A stretch of DNA of 64,000 nucleotides from Gaiella occulta (lineage in GTDB: Bacteria > Actinomycetota > Thermoleophilia > Gaiellales > Gaiellaceae), in contig NZ_QQZY01000008.1 in NCBI RefSeq assembly GCF_003351045.1, positions 62,001-126,000 of the forward strand, read 5' to 3'. Both the position numbers and the translations under genes were made by a program. Position 1 is the stretch's first letter; the number at the start of each line of letters is the position of its first letter. The notes beneath the pieces were generated by a model, which was not told the DNA's origin, did not search any database, and worked only from the letters and a program-made list of their open reading frames with translations. Below are positions 1 through 8,700 of this stretch, piece by piece.

Positions 1-164
1 ACGACCGCAAGGCACGGCAGCTCGCCTCGTTCGTCGGCCCCGTCTCCCCCCCCACCCTGCTCGTCGTACGACGGCCGGGCAGGGTCCTGACCCGCATCGA
101 GGGCACGGTCGACAGCACGATCGTCGCGCAGGCCGCGCACGACGCCGGCGCCCGCCGCCGTTGA
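1..164 (+). CDS. C-terminal fragment of a thioredoxin-like protein (partial)
   Basis: The frame is open from the window edge and stops with TGA at 162-164. It gives about 53 residues with the pattern SPPTLLVV, then a short turn with RPGR, then a RIEG segment and a final helix. This resembles the end of a thioredoxin fold: cis-proline, a beta strand, a glycine turn, a beta strand and the last helix. The active-site CxxC would lie before the window, so redox activity cannot be judged. The stop overlaps the TTG start of the next gene, which suggests co-transcription. The fold assignment is inference from a short stretch. Confidence 0.45.
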   Translation, partial: DRKARQLASFVGPVSPPTLLVVRRPGRVLTRIEGTVDSTIVAQAAHDAGARRR

Positions 165-448
165 GCACAGGCCCCCTCGACCCACCGCGGGCGGAGCCGA
201 TCCCGGTCGACTCCGCCCACGCGCTCTTCGACTACGAGGTGCGGCGCGATGGCCGGGTCGTCGCGCATCTGCGCGCCGTGCAGTCCCCGGGGGGCGTGAC
301 CGTCGAGACGGAGGTCTACCCGGTCGGCAGCCGCCCCACGGACATGCCGGTCGCGCGGCCGATCACCTTCACCTCGCCCGACCAGGCACGCCGCTTCGCC
401 GACGAGGCGCTGACGGCGCTCGAGTACCTGAACTGCACCGTCGCCTGA
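161..448 (+). CDS. Small hypothetical protein, 95 aa
   Basis: I do not recognise this family. The TTG start shares bases with the TGA stop of the upstream gene (TTGA), an arrangement typical of translational coupling. The protein is soluble-looking, with no signal peptide or membrane segment. A beta-rich middle is followed by a C-terminal helix containing TSPDQARRFADEAL. It ends 7 bp before the convergent pilB stop. Codon use is strongly GC3-biased like the neighbours, which supports real coding. The function is unknown. Confidence 0.55.
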   Translation: MSTGPLDPPRAEPIPVDSAHALFDYEVRRDGRVVAHLRAVQSPGGVTVETEVYPVGSRPTDMPVARPITFTSPDQARRFADEALTALEYLNCTVA

Positions 449-455
449 GGCTCTC

Positions 456-2240
456 TCAGAAGGTGGCGACGACGCGCGCCAGCTCTTCCAGCGACGTGAG
501 GCCGGCCGCTGCCTTTGCGATGCCGTCGTCCCACAGCGAGCGCATACCGGCCGCGGCCGCGGCCCGCTCGATCTCCTCGCGATGGGCGTTCTGCGACGCG
601 AGCGCCTCGAGCTGGTCGTCCATCACGAGCAGCTGGAAGATCCCGACGCGGCCCTTGTAGCCGGTGCGGTTGCAGCGTGGGCAGCCGGCCTTGCGATACA
701 GCACCATGCCCTCGCGCGCGGCGGCCATGTCGGGCGAGATGCGCGCCGCCATCAGCTCCTCGGCGGTCGGCGCGTACATCTCGCAGCAGTTCGCGCACAG
801 CCTGCGCGCGAGCCGCTGCGCGAGCACCGCGGACACGGCGGAGCCGGTCAGAAACGGCTCCACGCCCATCTCGTTGAGGCGCGTCAGCGCGCCGGGCGCA
901 TCGTTCGTGTGCAGCGTCGAGAGCACGAAGTGGCCGGTCAGCGCCGACTCGATCGCCATCTTGGCCGTCTCGGCATCGCGAATCTCGCCTACCATGATCA
1001 CGTCGGGATCGGAGCGAAGGATGGAGCGCAGCGCCGCCGCGAACGTCATGTCGGCCTTCACGTTGATCTGCACCTGGTTGACGCCGTGCAGCCGGTACTC
1101 GACCGGGTCCTCGACCGTGATGATGTTGATCTCGGGCCGGTTGATCTCCGCGAGCGCCGCATAGAGCGTCGTCGACTTGCCCGAGCCGGTCGGGCCCGTG
1201 ACGAGCAGCGCGCCGGTCGGCCGGCGGATGATCTCGCTCAGCTTCCCGCGCATCGCCTCGGAGAGGCCGAGCGACTCGAGCGTCGGCGTCTTGCGCGACT
1301 TGTCGATGAGACGCATGACGACCTGCTCGCCCTCCACGGTCGGCAGCACCGCGACGCGGATGTCGAGCATGCGCCCGACGGCCCGCGCGTTGAGGGAGAT
1401 GCGGCCGTCCTGCGGCTTGCGGCGCTCGGCGATGTCGAGCTTGGCGAGCACCTTCAGTCGCGTGGTGACGCCGTTGGCCATCCGCTTCGGGATGCGCTGC
1501 GCCTCCGTGAGCACGCCGTCGATGCGCACGCGCACGAGCAACGCGTCCTCCTGCGGCTCGAAGTGGATGTCGCTCGCGCCGTCGACCGCCGCCTGCATGA
1601 CGATCGAGTTGACGAGACGCACGAGCGGCGCGTCGGAGACGCCGTCGTCGACCTCGAGGTCGTCGTCGTCCTCGACCACCTCGAAGTCGTCCATCGCGGA
1701 CTGGGTCTCGAGCACTTCCGACCGGCGGGCGATGCGCTCGAGCTCGACGAGGATGTCGTCCCGGCTCGCGACGCCGATCTCGAGCTGGTAGCGCGTCGCG
1801 AGCCGCAGCTCGTCGATGCCCTGGATGTTGCCCGGGTCAGCGACGGCGACCCGCATGCGCTCGCCGGTGCGCGAGAGCGGGACGGCGACGACGCGCTGCA
1901 GCGTCTTGAGCGGTATCAGATCCGCGGCGCTCGGCGAGACGCGATCCTCCGCGAGGTCGATGAACGGCAGGCCGAATCGGCGCGCGAGCGAGCGCGCGAT
2001 GCCATCCGGCTGTGCCAGGCCCTCGGCCTGAAGCGCCTCCGCGAGCGATCCCGCGCCCGCGCGGCCGCGCACGGCCGCGAGGCGGTCGCGCGGAATCAGC
2101 TCGGTGGCCGCGACGAGATCGGCGACGAGATCTGCGAGCGTCTCGAAGCCTCGCGCGCGGTCGAATGCGGCCTGCGGCGTCCCGGCGCGCCGGCCGCGGT
2201 CGGTGAACCTACGCAGCGGCCCTGCCGGCTCGAAGCTCAC
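456..2240 (-). CDS. pilB: Type IV pilus assembly / secretion ATPase PilB (GspE family)
   Basis: This is the hexameric cytoplasmic ATPase that powers pilin polymerisation. The 594-aa length is normal for PilB. An N-terminal T2SSE-type domain occupies about residues 30-170. The motor core carries Walker A GPTGSGKST near residue 350 and a Walker B with DVIMVGEIRD near 410. Two CxxC pairs near 482 and 520 form the family's zinc-binding tetracysteine site. The start is GTG at 2240, 3 bp after the stop of the prepilin peptidase gene. It is the last gene of the pilus operon. A related but distinct ATPase, PilT, sits at the head of the same operon, so extension and retraction motors are both encoded here. 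Confidence 0.95.
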   Translation of the reverse strand: MSFEPAGPLRRFTDRGRRAGTPQAAFDRARGFETLADLVADLVAATELIPRDRLAAVRGRAGAGSLAEALQAEGLAQPDGIARSLARRFGLPFIDLAEDRVSPSAADLIPLKTLQRVVAVPLSRTGERMRVAVADPGNIQGIDELRLATRYQLEIGVASRDDILVELERIARRSEVLETQSAMDDFEVVEDDDDLEVDDGVSDAPLVRLVNSIVMQAAVDGASDIHFEPQEDALLVRVRIDGVLTEAQRIPKRMANGVTTRLKVLAKLDIAERRKPQDGRISLNARAVGRMLDIRVAVLPTVEGEQVVMRLIDKSRKTPTLESLGLSEAMRGKLSEIIRRPTGALLVTGPTGSGKSTTLYAALAEINRPEINIITVEDPVEYRLHGVNQVQINVKADMTFAAALRSILRSDPDVIMVGEIRDAETAKMAIESALTGHFVLSTLHTNDAPGALTRLNEMGVEPFLTGSAVSAVLAQRLARRLCANCCEMYAPTAEELMAARISPDMAAAREGMVLYRKAGCPRCNRTGYKGRVGIFQLLVMDDQLEALASQNAHREEIERAAAAAGMRSLWDDGIAKAAAGLTSLEELARVVATF

Positions 2241-2243
2241 GAC

Positions 2244-2996
2244 CTAGCCGCCGCCGAGGCCGAGATACGCATCGAGGAGCGCGTCGCCCCAGAAGAGCGC
2301 CGCCACCGCTCCGAGCGCGAGGAAGGGGACGAGCGGGATCGCCATCCTGCGCGCCCCGGACCCGTGCCGCGCGAGCAGGACGAGGGACGGCACGAGAGCC
2401 GCGAGGAAGCCCGCCATCAACGCGACCGTGACGTTCCGGCCGAGCATCGCACCGAGCAGCAGCGCGAGCTTGACGTCGCCCATGCCGAGCCCCTGCGGGT
2501 GGACGAGAGCGGCGACGAGGAGGAAGCCGGACGCGCCGAGCGCCGCGGCCAGCCACTCCACGCTCGGGTCGATCGCCGTGTGGGCGACGAGGGCGATCGC
2601 GGCGGCCGGGATCACGATCCGGTTCGGGACGAGGCGGTAGCGGAGGTCGGCGGCCGAGAGTGTGACGAGGACGACCAGAAAGAACGACGCGAGCGCCGCG
2701 TACGCCGTCGGCCCGTAGACGAGCACGCCGGCGGCGACGAGCCCGGCCGTTAGCGCCTCGACTGCCGGGTAGAGAGGAGAGATGCGGGCATGGCAGCTAC
2801 GGCAGCGACCGCGGAGGAGCAGGTACGAGACGATCGGGATGTTGTCGCGGGCGACGATCGGCGTGCCGCACGCCGTGCAGCTCGAGCGCGGCTTCGACAC
2901 GGAGCGGCGCAGCGGCACCCGTGCGGCGACGACGTTGGCGAAGCTGCCGAAGGCGAGGGCCGGCGGCAGCACGAGAGCGGCGAGGGCGACGTTCAC
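2244..2996 (-). CDS. pilD: Prepilin peptidase / N-methyltransferase PilD
   Basis: This polytopic membrane aspartyl protease cleaves the leader of type IV prepilins and methylates the new N-terminus. The 250-aa product has an N-terminal segment containing GSFANVVAARVP, then two CxxC pairs (CTAC and CRSC), as in the cysteine-containing class that usually carries both peptidase and methylase activity. The two catalytic aspartates are in AADLRYRLVPN and in the GMGDVKL motif. I set the start at GTG 2996, immediately before NVALAALVLPP. Longer in-frame extensions upstream are antisense to the previous gene's frame and lack family similarity. The substrates are the three prepilin-like proteins encoded just upstream. 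Confidence 0.93.
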   Translation of the reverse strand: MNVALAALVLPPALAFGSFANVVAARVPLRRSVSKPRSSCTACGTPIVARDNIPIVSYLLLRGRCRSCHARISPLYPAVEALTAGLVAAGVLVYGPTAYAALASFFLVVLVTLSAADLRYRLVPNRIVIPAAAIALVAHTAIDPSVEWLAAALGASGFLLVAALVHPQGLGMGDVKLALLLGAMLGRNVTVALMAGFLAALVPSLVLLARHGSGARRMAIPLVPFLALGAVAALFWGDALLDAYLGLGGG

Positions 2997-3055
2997 ACCC
3001 GTGGTATCGGCAGTCCGGTCCCTGCGGTTGAGCGGGCTCGCGCGAGGGGACGCCG

Positions 3056-4420
3056 CTACGGCTTGATCTCGCGGAAGAAGTCGACCGTGTAGGCGTCGTC
3101 GATCGAGGGGAACCACGGCGGCGGAAGGTAGAGCAGCGTGTCGTCGTAGTTGTAGACACGCGTCGTGAACATGCTCATGTAGCCGCCCTTGTTCGTCGCG
3201 GTGGAGCCCGTGAACGTCATCGTGCCGTTGTGGCTGCCCGAGCCGCTCCAGGAGCGCCACTGCCCGTTCTGCGCCAGCGTTCCGGCCCGCCAGCTCAGGT
3301 TCGTCGGGGCCCATTCGGCGATGATCATGTCGTTGGAGGCGATCAGGCCGACCACGTCCGTTCCGGGCGTTACGGGCCCGATGTCGTTCGCGACGACGAG
3401 CTCGTCGTTCGAGGCGACGGTGACGCGTCCCTTCACCTGTCCCTGCACGATCACCGTCTGGGCGAAGTACATCGCGCCGTTGGCCGGGACGGTGTAGTTC
3501 GTCGCCGTGCCGCACGTCGGCTGCACGGCCGCGACGTGTTTCGAGCCCACGCGCGTGCAGCGCTGCAGGTTGAAGGTGCCGTCGGAGAGGAACGTCACGC
3601 GCCAGGCGTCGACGGAGGCGTCGTTCCACGAGCGCGACGACAGGCCCGCGGCTCTCTCGATGTCGACGAGCGACGCGAGGAAGCTCTGGAAGTTGATCGG
3701 GTTCTTGATCTGCGTCCGGATCGTCGACCGGCCGTAGGTCTTCGCTCCGTCCTGAAGGGTCGGCGGCCCGTACACGTTGCCCTCGGCGTAGACGTTCGCG
3801 TGCGCGACGCCGTAGTGCGTGACGTTGTGCTTGACGCCGTTGGCGTCGATGCCCGCGTAGATCTTCCCGAACGTCGACGCGGACGAGCCGTACGTGATGT
3901 CGCTGTTCGCGAGCATCTGGAAGTCGGCGATCGACGAGGGGCGGATACGCGCCTCGAGCGACCGCATGTCGGTCGTGCTGCCCGTCTTCCTTCCGGTCGC
4001 GAAGATCTGCACTTCCTCCGAGCCGGCGCTCGGCGACACGATCTGCAGGTTGTACTCGTAGCCGTTGGGAAGCTGCTTCCACGTGTCCTTGCCGTTCGGG
4101 TACGTCCAGCTGTTGCTGTAGGTCCAGGTCGAGCCCGCGGTCACGTCGGCGCCGGCCGGCGGGCGGCGCGTCGACTCGCCCGCGTGGACCATGTGCAGGT
4201 AGTAGGCGCGATCGTCGACGAGCTTCGCGAGGTAGTCGTCCAGCCCGGCCTCCGCCGCCTGGAACGAGGCGCTGCTCCAGACCGCGTGCGCGCTCCGGTC
4301 GGATTCGCTCCCCACGATGTCGACGAGCGTGACGCTGAGCAGCGCGAGCACCGAGGTCAGCAGCACGACGAGCACCATCGCGACCCCTTCCTCACGGCGC
4401 AGCAGCTTCGCGATTCTCAT
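3056..4420 (-). CDS. PilX-like pilus assembly protein with N-terminal membrane helix
   Basis: The 454-aa product begins MRIAKLLRREEGVAMVLVV, a short basic leader followed by a class III-like hydrophobic helix as in the PilX N-terminal family. The rest is a long periplasmic or surface domain rich in Ser, Thr, Tyr and Trp, with recurring beta-strand patterns such as GTMTFTGSTATNKGG. The position after the leader is not the typical Phe-Thr-Leu-Ile-Glu, so cleavage by PilD is possible but less certain. The ATG start overlaps the stop of the upstream minor pilin gene (ATGA). It probably acts as a minor pilin or tip component. The exact role is not determined by the sequence. Confidence 0.8.
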   Translation of the reverse strand: MRIAKLLRREEGVAMVLVVLLTSVLALLSVTLVDIVGSESDRSAHAVWSSASFQAAEAGLDDYLAKLVDDRAYYLHMVHAGESTRRPPAGADVTAGSTWTYSNSWTYPNGKDTWKQLPNGYEYNLQIVSPSAGSEEVQIFATGRKTGSTTDMRSLEARIRPSSIADFQMLANSDITYGSSASTFGKIYAGIDANGVKHNVTHYGVAHANVYAEGNVYGPPTLQDGAKTYGRSTIRTQIKNPINFQSFLASLVDIERAAGLSSRSWNDASVDAWRVTFLSDGTFNLQRCTRVGSKHVAAVQPTCGTATNYTVPANGAMYFAQTVIVQGQVKGRVTVASNDELVVANDIGPVTPGTDVVGLIASNDMIIAEWAPTNLSWRAGTLAQNGQWRSWSGSGSHNGTMTFTGSTATNKGGYMSMFTTRVYNYDDTLLYLPPPWFPSIDDAYTVDFFREIKP

Positions 4421-5013
4421 GGCGCAGACCTCAGGCTCACGCTCGTCGAGTACGTGTACTGCCGCCCGGGCGAGGCCTTGGTGGCGACGGTGAAGCTGAT
4501 CCGCACCGTGCGCACGTTCGCTGCGACGGTGGTGGGGGCGTTCGCGGCGTCGAGATAGGTGAACGGGCTCGCGTTCGTGATCGAGTCGACGACGAGGCCG
4601 TAGGCGCCGAGCGCGGGGAAGATCCACGGGGCGCCGTCGGTGTCGCTGCTCGTCGCCATCGCCCGCTCGAGGCGGCCGCTGCCGACCCTGTAGGCGATGC
4701 GGCGCAGGTGGAACGGCTGCGCGCGGTCGGGAGAGAGGAACTGGAGCGCCGTCCCCGTCGCGACCTCGATCGGCGCCGTCGCGCCGTCGCCCGAATACGC
4801 CTGCCGCACCTCGGCGGCGAGCCGGTCGATCGCCGCCCGCAGCTCGGTCTGCGTCACGTCCTGCTCCTGGATCTCCGTGCTGTGCCGGATGGTGGTGCTG
4901 AGCAGCGCGGAGAACGACCCGACGAGCAGCCCGATGATCGCGAGCACGACGAGCATCTCGGTCAGCGTGAAGGCGGTCTCGCCGCGCAGCCTGGTGAGGA
5001 GGCGGCTGCTCAC
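4417..5013 (-). CDS. Type IV minor pilin (PilW/PulJ-like)
   Basis: The 198-aa product has a classic prepilin signature: a short leader ending before FTLTEMLVVLAIIGLLVG, with Glu at +5 of the mature form. The hydrophobic helix is followed by a helical region (TQTELRAAIDRLAAEVRQA) and a beta-rich C-terminal domain, as in PulJ/PilW minor pilins. The residue before Phe is Ala where Gly is usual, so processing may be less efficient. The GTG start at 5013 overlaps the upstream pilin stop (GTGA), and its own stop overlaps the next start (ATGA). This indicates stoichiometric translation with its neighbours. Confidence 0.85.
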   Translation of the reverse strand: MSSRLLTRLRGETAFTLTEMLVVLAIIGLLVGSFSALLSTTIRHSTEIQEQDVTQTELRAAIDRLAAEVRQAYSGDGATAPIEVATGTALQFLSPDRAQPFHLRRIAYRVGSGRLERAMATSSDTDGAPWIFPALGAYGLVVDSITNASPFTYLDAANAPTTVAANVRTVRISFTVATKASPGRQYTYSTSVSLRSAP

Positions 5014-7406
5014 GGCGGGCACGTGTTGCTGTTGTACTGGAGGGTGAAGCTCTGCGTGGTCGTTCCCGAGGTGACCGTGATCGTGTTCGTCCTGCTCTTG
5101 CCCGCGGTCGAGGCGCAGTTCCAGGCCTTGGCGACGTACGTGTCCGACGCGGCCGGGACGTTCGTGAAGGAGACCTGGCCGCTCGCGTTCGTGGTGCCGC
5201 TGTAGCTCAGCCCCTCCGGGCCGCCCGTCATCGTCACGGGAACGCCGGCGCCGACATTCGTGCCCTTGTTGTTCTTGACGGTGAAGAGGACGGTCGCGCG
5301 CACCGGCAGCGTCAGCGTCACGGTCGCGGTCGATCCGCTCGACGGAATCGTGAACGTCGTCGAGGCGCCGGCCGCGCCCTTCGTCGCCTGGATCGTGTAG
5401 GTGCCCGTGCCCGCCGGCAGGCTCGTGTTGCTGTAGGAGCCGCTCGCGTTCGTGCTGCCGCTGGCGACGGTGCCGCCGACGGGGCCGCCGCTGACGGTGA
5501 TCGCGGCGCCGTTCGAGAACGGCCCGGCCGAGCCCCAGCGCACGGTCGCGTTGACCGTGCCGACGGGCAGGTTGAGCGTGAGCGCCGCCGTGGATCCGTT
5601 CGCCGGCAGGGTGAACGTGCCGGAGACGCTCTGGCCGGCCTTCGTGGCGGTGATCGTGTAGGAGGCCGTCGTGCCCGCCGGGAGGGTGTCGCTGAAGACG
5701 CCGCTCGCGTTGGTCGTGCCGGACACGGAGACCGCGTTCGGGCCACCGCTGACCGTGATCGTGGCGCCGCTCGCCGCAAGCACTCCGCCGTAGGTGACGG
5801 TCGCGTCGAGCGTTCCCGTCGGGAGCGCAACGACGACGTTCGTCGTCGCGTTCGCCGCGACGGACGCGGTCGACGAGCCGCTGACGCCGTTCTTCGTCGC
5901 CGTGATCGTGTAGCCGGAGCCGACGGGGACGTTCAGGAACGTCACCTGGCCGGAGCCGTCGGTCGACCCGGTGACGGAGATCCCGTTCGGACCGCCGCTG
6001 AGCGTGACGCAGTTCGCGCAGCTCGCGAGCGGCGTGTCCCAGTTGACGGTCGCGACGATCGTGCCGGTCGGTGGCGGCGGCAGCGTGACGGTCACGTTGG
6101 TGGTCGTGCCGGCGGTCACCGACGCCGTCGTGCTCGCGGTCGCGCTGCCCTTGGTCGCCGTCACCGTGTAGCCGGCCCCCTCGGGGGCGGCGAACGAGAC
6201 GTCGCCATTCGAATCGGTCGTGCCCGACAGGGAGACGCCGTTGGGGCCGCCCGTGACGTCGACCGTGGCAGCGGGCACGTTGAGGCCGAGCTGCTTCACG
6301 TTCACGGCGAGCGTGCCGGACGGGCAGGCCCCCCAGGTGAGCACGAACGTCGTGGTGAGGTCCGTCGGATAGTTGTCCGGGACGTAGCGCGGAGCCGGAT
6401 CGGCGCACTGGCCGTTGGCCTTGAGCCCCTTGACGGTGTAGGTGACGCCGGGGACGATCGGATCTCCCCCGAGCTCCGTGAGCGTCGCCGAGCCGCCGGT
6501 GACGACGATCGTCTCGGTGACACCGGTGAGGCCGGACGTCACCTTGACGGTCGCCGTACCGGTATACGGGCTGCCGTTCGCGTTGACCATCTGCAGGATG
6601 ATCGAGACCGGCTTGAAGATCCTGATCGCCGTGCTCACCGTCTGGCTCGGCGAGAGCTGCAGGTGGGCGGCCGCCGCCGGCGGCACGTCCCCGGGGAACG
6701 TCACGTAGCCCGTGTCGCTGACGGTGAGGTCGTAGTACGCGGTCGGGCCGGTGAGCGGGTTCGGCGTCAGCGCCGCGAACGAGACCGTGCCGCTCGAGTC
6801 GGTGACGTCCGTGCGGGAGGGGCTGGGGCCGTTGGCGATCGTGACCGAAGCCCCGGGCACGGGAGTCAGCAGGGCGTAGTCGAGCACCTGCACGTTGACG
6901 ATCGCGTTGTTGATGCCGCCGTAGGGCGCGCGGGCGGGCGGCGCGATGTTCGTGACGACGCGCGTCAACTGCTTCCCGTCACGCGCGCGAGTGACCGTGA
7001 CCGTCACCCTCTTGTAGTTCGCGCCCGTCGCGTAGCTCGTCGGGATCGGGTCGTTCACGTACGAGATCTGCGTCGAGACCGTGGCCGTGAGCCCGTCTTG
7101 CGTCACCGTCCTCGACGCCGCCACCGTTCCGGGCGGGTTCCCGCCGACGGTGCCGACGTCGTCGTAGGGCAGCCGACGGATCGACTCGACCTGGTCGTTT
7201 GCGATCTGTTCGGCGACCGTACGCTCGCGCGACACCGTGTGGGCAGCGATCGAGGACGTGAGCACGCCCGCGAGCGACGTCGCGACGCCGACGAAGATCG
7301 CCATCGCGAGCACCGTCTCGATCAGCGTGAAGCCGTGCTCGCGGGCAAGCGGACGGCGCCGACCGCCTGCGCGGAGGTGCGCGCATCGCGTCGATGTCGT
7401 GCCCAC
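5010..7406 (-). CDS. Large pilin-like protein with tandem Ig/carboxypeptidase-regulatory-like repeats
   Basis: The product is 798 aa from GTG 7406. It has a prepilin site, EHG before FTLIETVLAMAIF, so PilD should process it. A pilin-like globular part extends to about residue 155. After it come five clear and two divergent repeats of roughly 75-90 aa. Each contains a variant of GGPNGVSVSGTT, then a short strand, a Pro/Gly turn and YTVTATK. Such repeats are typical of surface stalk or adhesin domains of the CarboxypepD_reg / Big type. An alternative ATG at 7469 would add 21 residues, but those codons have clearly lower GC3 and contain a hairpin, so I prefer 7406. It is far longer than an ordinary pilin. 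I infer an adhesive minor pilin. Confidence 0.85.
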   Translation of the reverse strand: MGTTSTRCAHLRAGGRRRPLAREHGFTLIETVLAMAIFVGVATSLAGVLTSSIAAHTVSRERTVAEQIANDQVESIRRLPYDDVGTVGGNPPGTVAASRTVTQDGLTATVSTQISYVNDPIPTSYATGANYKRVTVTVTRARDGKQLTRVVTNIAPPARAPYGGINNAIVNVQVLDYALLTPVPGASVTIANGPSPSRTDVTDSSGTVSFAALTPNPLTGPTAYYDLTVSDTGYVTFPGDVPPAAAAHLQLSPSQTVSTAIRIFKPVSIILQMVNANGSPYTGTATVKVTSGLTGVTETIVVTGGSATLTELGGDPIVPGVTYTVKGLKANGQCADPAPRYVPDNYPTDLTTTFVLTWGACPSGTLAVNVKQLGLNVPAATVDVTGGPNGVSLSGTTDSNGDVSFAAPEGAGYTVTATKGSATASTTASVTAGTTTNVTVTLPPPPTGTIVATVNWDTPLASCANCVTLSGGPNGISVTGSTDGSGQVTFLNVPVGSGYTITATKNGVSGSSTASVAANATTNVVVALPTGTLDATVTYGGVLAASGATITVSGGPNAVSVSGTTNASGVFSDTLPAGTTASYTITATKAGQSVSGTFTLPANGSTAALTLNLPVGTVNATVRWGSAGPFSNGAAITVSGGPVGGTVASGSTNASGSYSNTSLPAGTGTYTIQATKGAAGASTTFTIPSSGSTATVTLTLPVRATVLFTVKNNKGTNVGAGVPVTMTGGPEGLSYSGTTNASGQVSFTNVPAASDTYVAKAWNCASTAGKSRTNTITVTSGTTTQSFTLQYNSNTCPP

Positions 7407-7441
7407 GGGCTCACGATCGGAGGCGACACGATTGCCGGAAA

Positions 7442-7455
7442 CCCCCTTCCGGGGG
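7442..7455 (-). promoter_or_regulatory. Short GC hairpin between pilT and the large pilin gene
   Basis: On the minus strand the sequence is CCCCC, the tetraloop GGAA, then GGGGG, lying in the 69-bp gap between the pilT stop and the GTG start chosen for the large pilin. A GNRA-type tetraloop on a five-pair GC stem is stable and may act as an RNA processing or attenuation site that adjusts pilin output relative to PilT. There is no U-tract, so it is not a standard terminator. Confidence 0.35.
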
Positions 7456-7475
7456 ATGTCCGCACCCATATGGGC

Positions 7476-8648
7476 CTACCGGAGCCCGGATCCGAAGCGC
7501 TGCACGGCCGTGGCCCGATCGCGCGCGCTCTCGCCACGGCCGCCGTTCTCGGCGGCGTGCTCCCTCTGCAGCTTGTCCTTCTCGGCCCGCTCGAGCGCGA
7601 CGAGGAAGTCGTGCCGGTTCGTCGATGCGTTCGCGGCGACGTCGGGCTCGACGACGCCTGCGAGCACGAGGTCGATCAGCGACTGGGCGAACGTCTGCAT
7701 CTGGAAGAACTCGCCGGCGGCGATCGCGTCGGAGATCTCGTTGGGCCGGTTCTCGCGGATGAGGTCGGCGATGCGCGCGTTCGTCACCATCACCTCGACG
7801 GCGGGCACGCGCCCGCCGTCGGCGCGCACCAGCAGGCGCTGGCTGATGACGCCGCGCAGCGTGCCGGCGAGGATGGAGCGCACCTGCTGCTGCTTGCCCG
7901 GCGGGAAGAGCTCGATCATGCGCCCGACCGTCTCGGCGGCGTCGATCGTGTGCAGCGTCGAGAAGACGAGGTGGCCGGACTCGGCCGCCTGCAGGGCGGT
8001 GTGCGCGGTCTCGGTGTCGCGCAGCTCGCCGATCAGGATGACGTCGGGGTCCTGGCGCAGCACACGGCGCAGCGCCTGCTCGAAGCTCTCCGTGTCGAGG
8101 CCGACCTCGCGCTGGTTGACGATGCAGCCGCGGTCGGGGTGCAGGATCTCGATCGGATCCTCGATCGTGACGATGTGCTGGCGCCGGGTGCGGTTGACGT
8201 GGTCGAGCATGGACGCGAGCGTCGTCGTCTTGCCGGAGCCGGTGGCGCCGGTGACGAGCACGAGGCCGCGCCGCTCCTCGGCGAGGCGGGAGACGCCCGG
8301 CGGCAGGCCGAGCGCCGCGAAGTCGGGGATCTCGCTCGGGATCGCCCGGAAGGCGAACGAGACGGCGCCGCGCTGCCGGAAGCCGTTGACGCGGAAGCGC
8401 GGGAGCGTCGGGTGCGCGAACGCGATGTCGAGGTCGCCGGTCTCCTCGAACAGCTCGCGGCGCCGGGGCGCGATCTGCGTGACGGCATCGAGCACGTCCT
8501 CGAGGTCGGACTCCGTCAGAGCGGGCACGTCGTGCATCTGCTCGAGGTCGCCGTCGAGCCTGACGACCGGCGGCTGGCCGAGCTTGAGGTGGACGTCGCT
8601 GGCGCCGCCGTCGACGGCGCGCCGAAGGAGGGCGATGAGATCGATCAC
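7476..8648 (-). CDS. pilT: Twitching motility retraction ATPase PilT
   Basis: This cytoplasmic ATPase depolymerises type IV pili. The 390-aa length and the N-terminal sequence containing GGASDVHLKLGQPP are typical. Walker A GATGSGKTTT lies near residue 135, and the Asp-box/Walker B region contains DPDVILIGELRD. A His box contains FSTLHTIDAAETV. The PilT-specific C-terminal region has NARIADLIREN, equivalent to the AIRNLIRE motif required for retraction. The start is GTG 8648. It heads the minus-strand pilus operon, which continues through the pilins to pilB. Its presence implies retractable pili and thus twitching or DNA uptake rather than a pure secretion pseudopilus. Confidence 0.95.
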   Translation of the reverse strand: MIDLIALLRRAVDGGASDVHLKLGQPPVVRLDGDLEQMHDVPALTESDLEDVLDAVTQIAPRRRELFEETGDLDIAFAHPTLPRFRVNGFRQRGAVSFAFRAIPSEIPDFAALGLPPGVSRLAEERRGLVLVTGATGSGKTTTLASMLDHVNRTRRQHIVTIEDPIEILHPDRGCIVNQREVGLDTESFEQALRRVLRQDPDVILIGELRDTETAHTALQAAESGHLVFSTLHTIDAAETVGRMIELFPPGKQQQVRSILAGTLRGVISQRLLVRADGGRVPAVEVMVTNARIADLIRENRPNEISDAIAAGEFFQMQTFAQSLIDLVLAGVVEPDVAANASTNRHDFLVALERAEKDKLQREHAAENGGRGESARDRATAVQRFGSGLR

Positions 8649-8700
8649 GGCCGACTCTGCATCGGCAGCGAGCCTCGATTGCTTTAGAGCGCCGTGGGCT

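Noticed and set aside
582-2753. A 723-residue open frame on the plus strand opposite pilB and pilD
   Set aside because: It is Arg/Glu/His-rich with no domain, is antisense to two well-supported genes and reflects the high GC content.
7407-7475. A possible cyclic-di-GMP riboswitch before the large pilin
   Set aside because: Such switches often precede pilin genes, but the conserved GEMM core is not present. Only a simple hairpin is seen.
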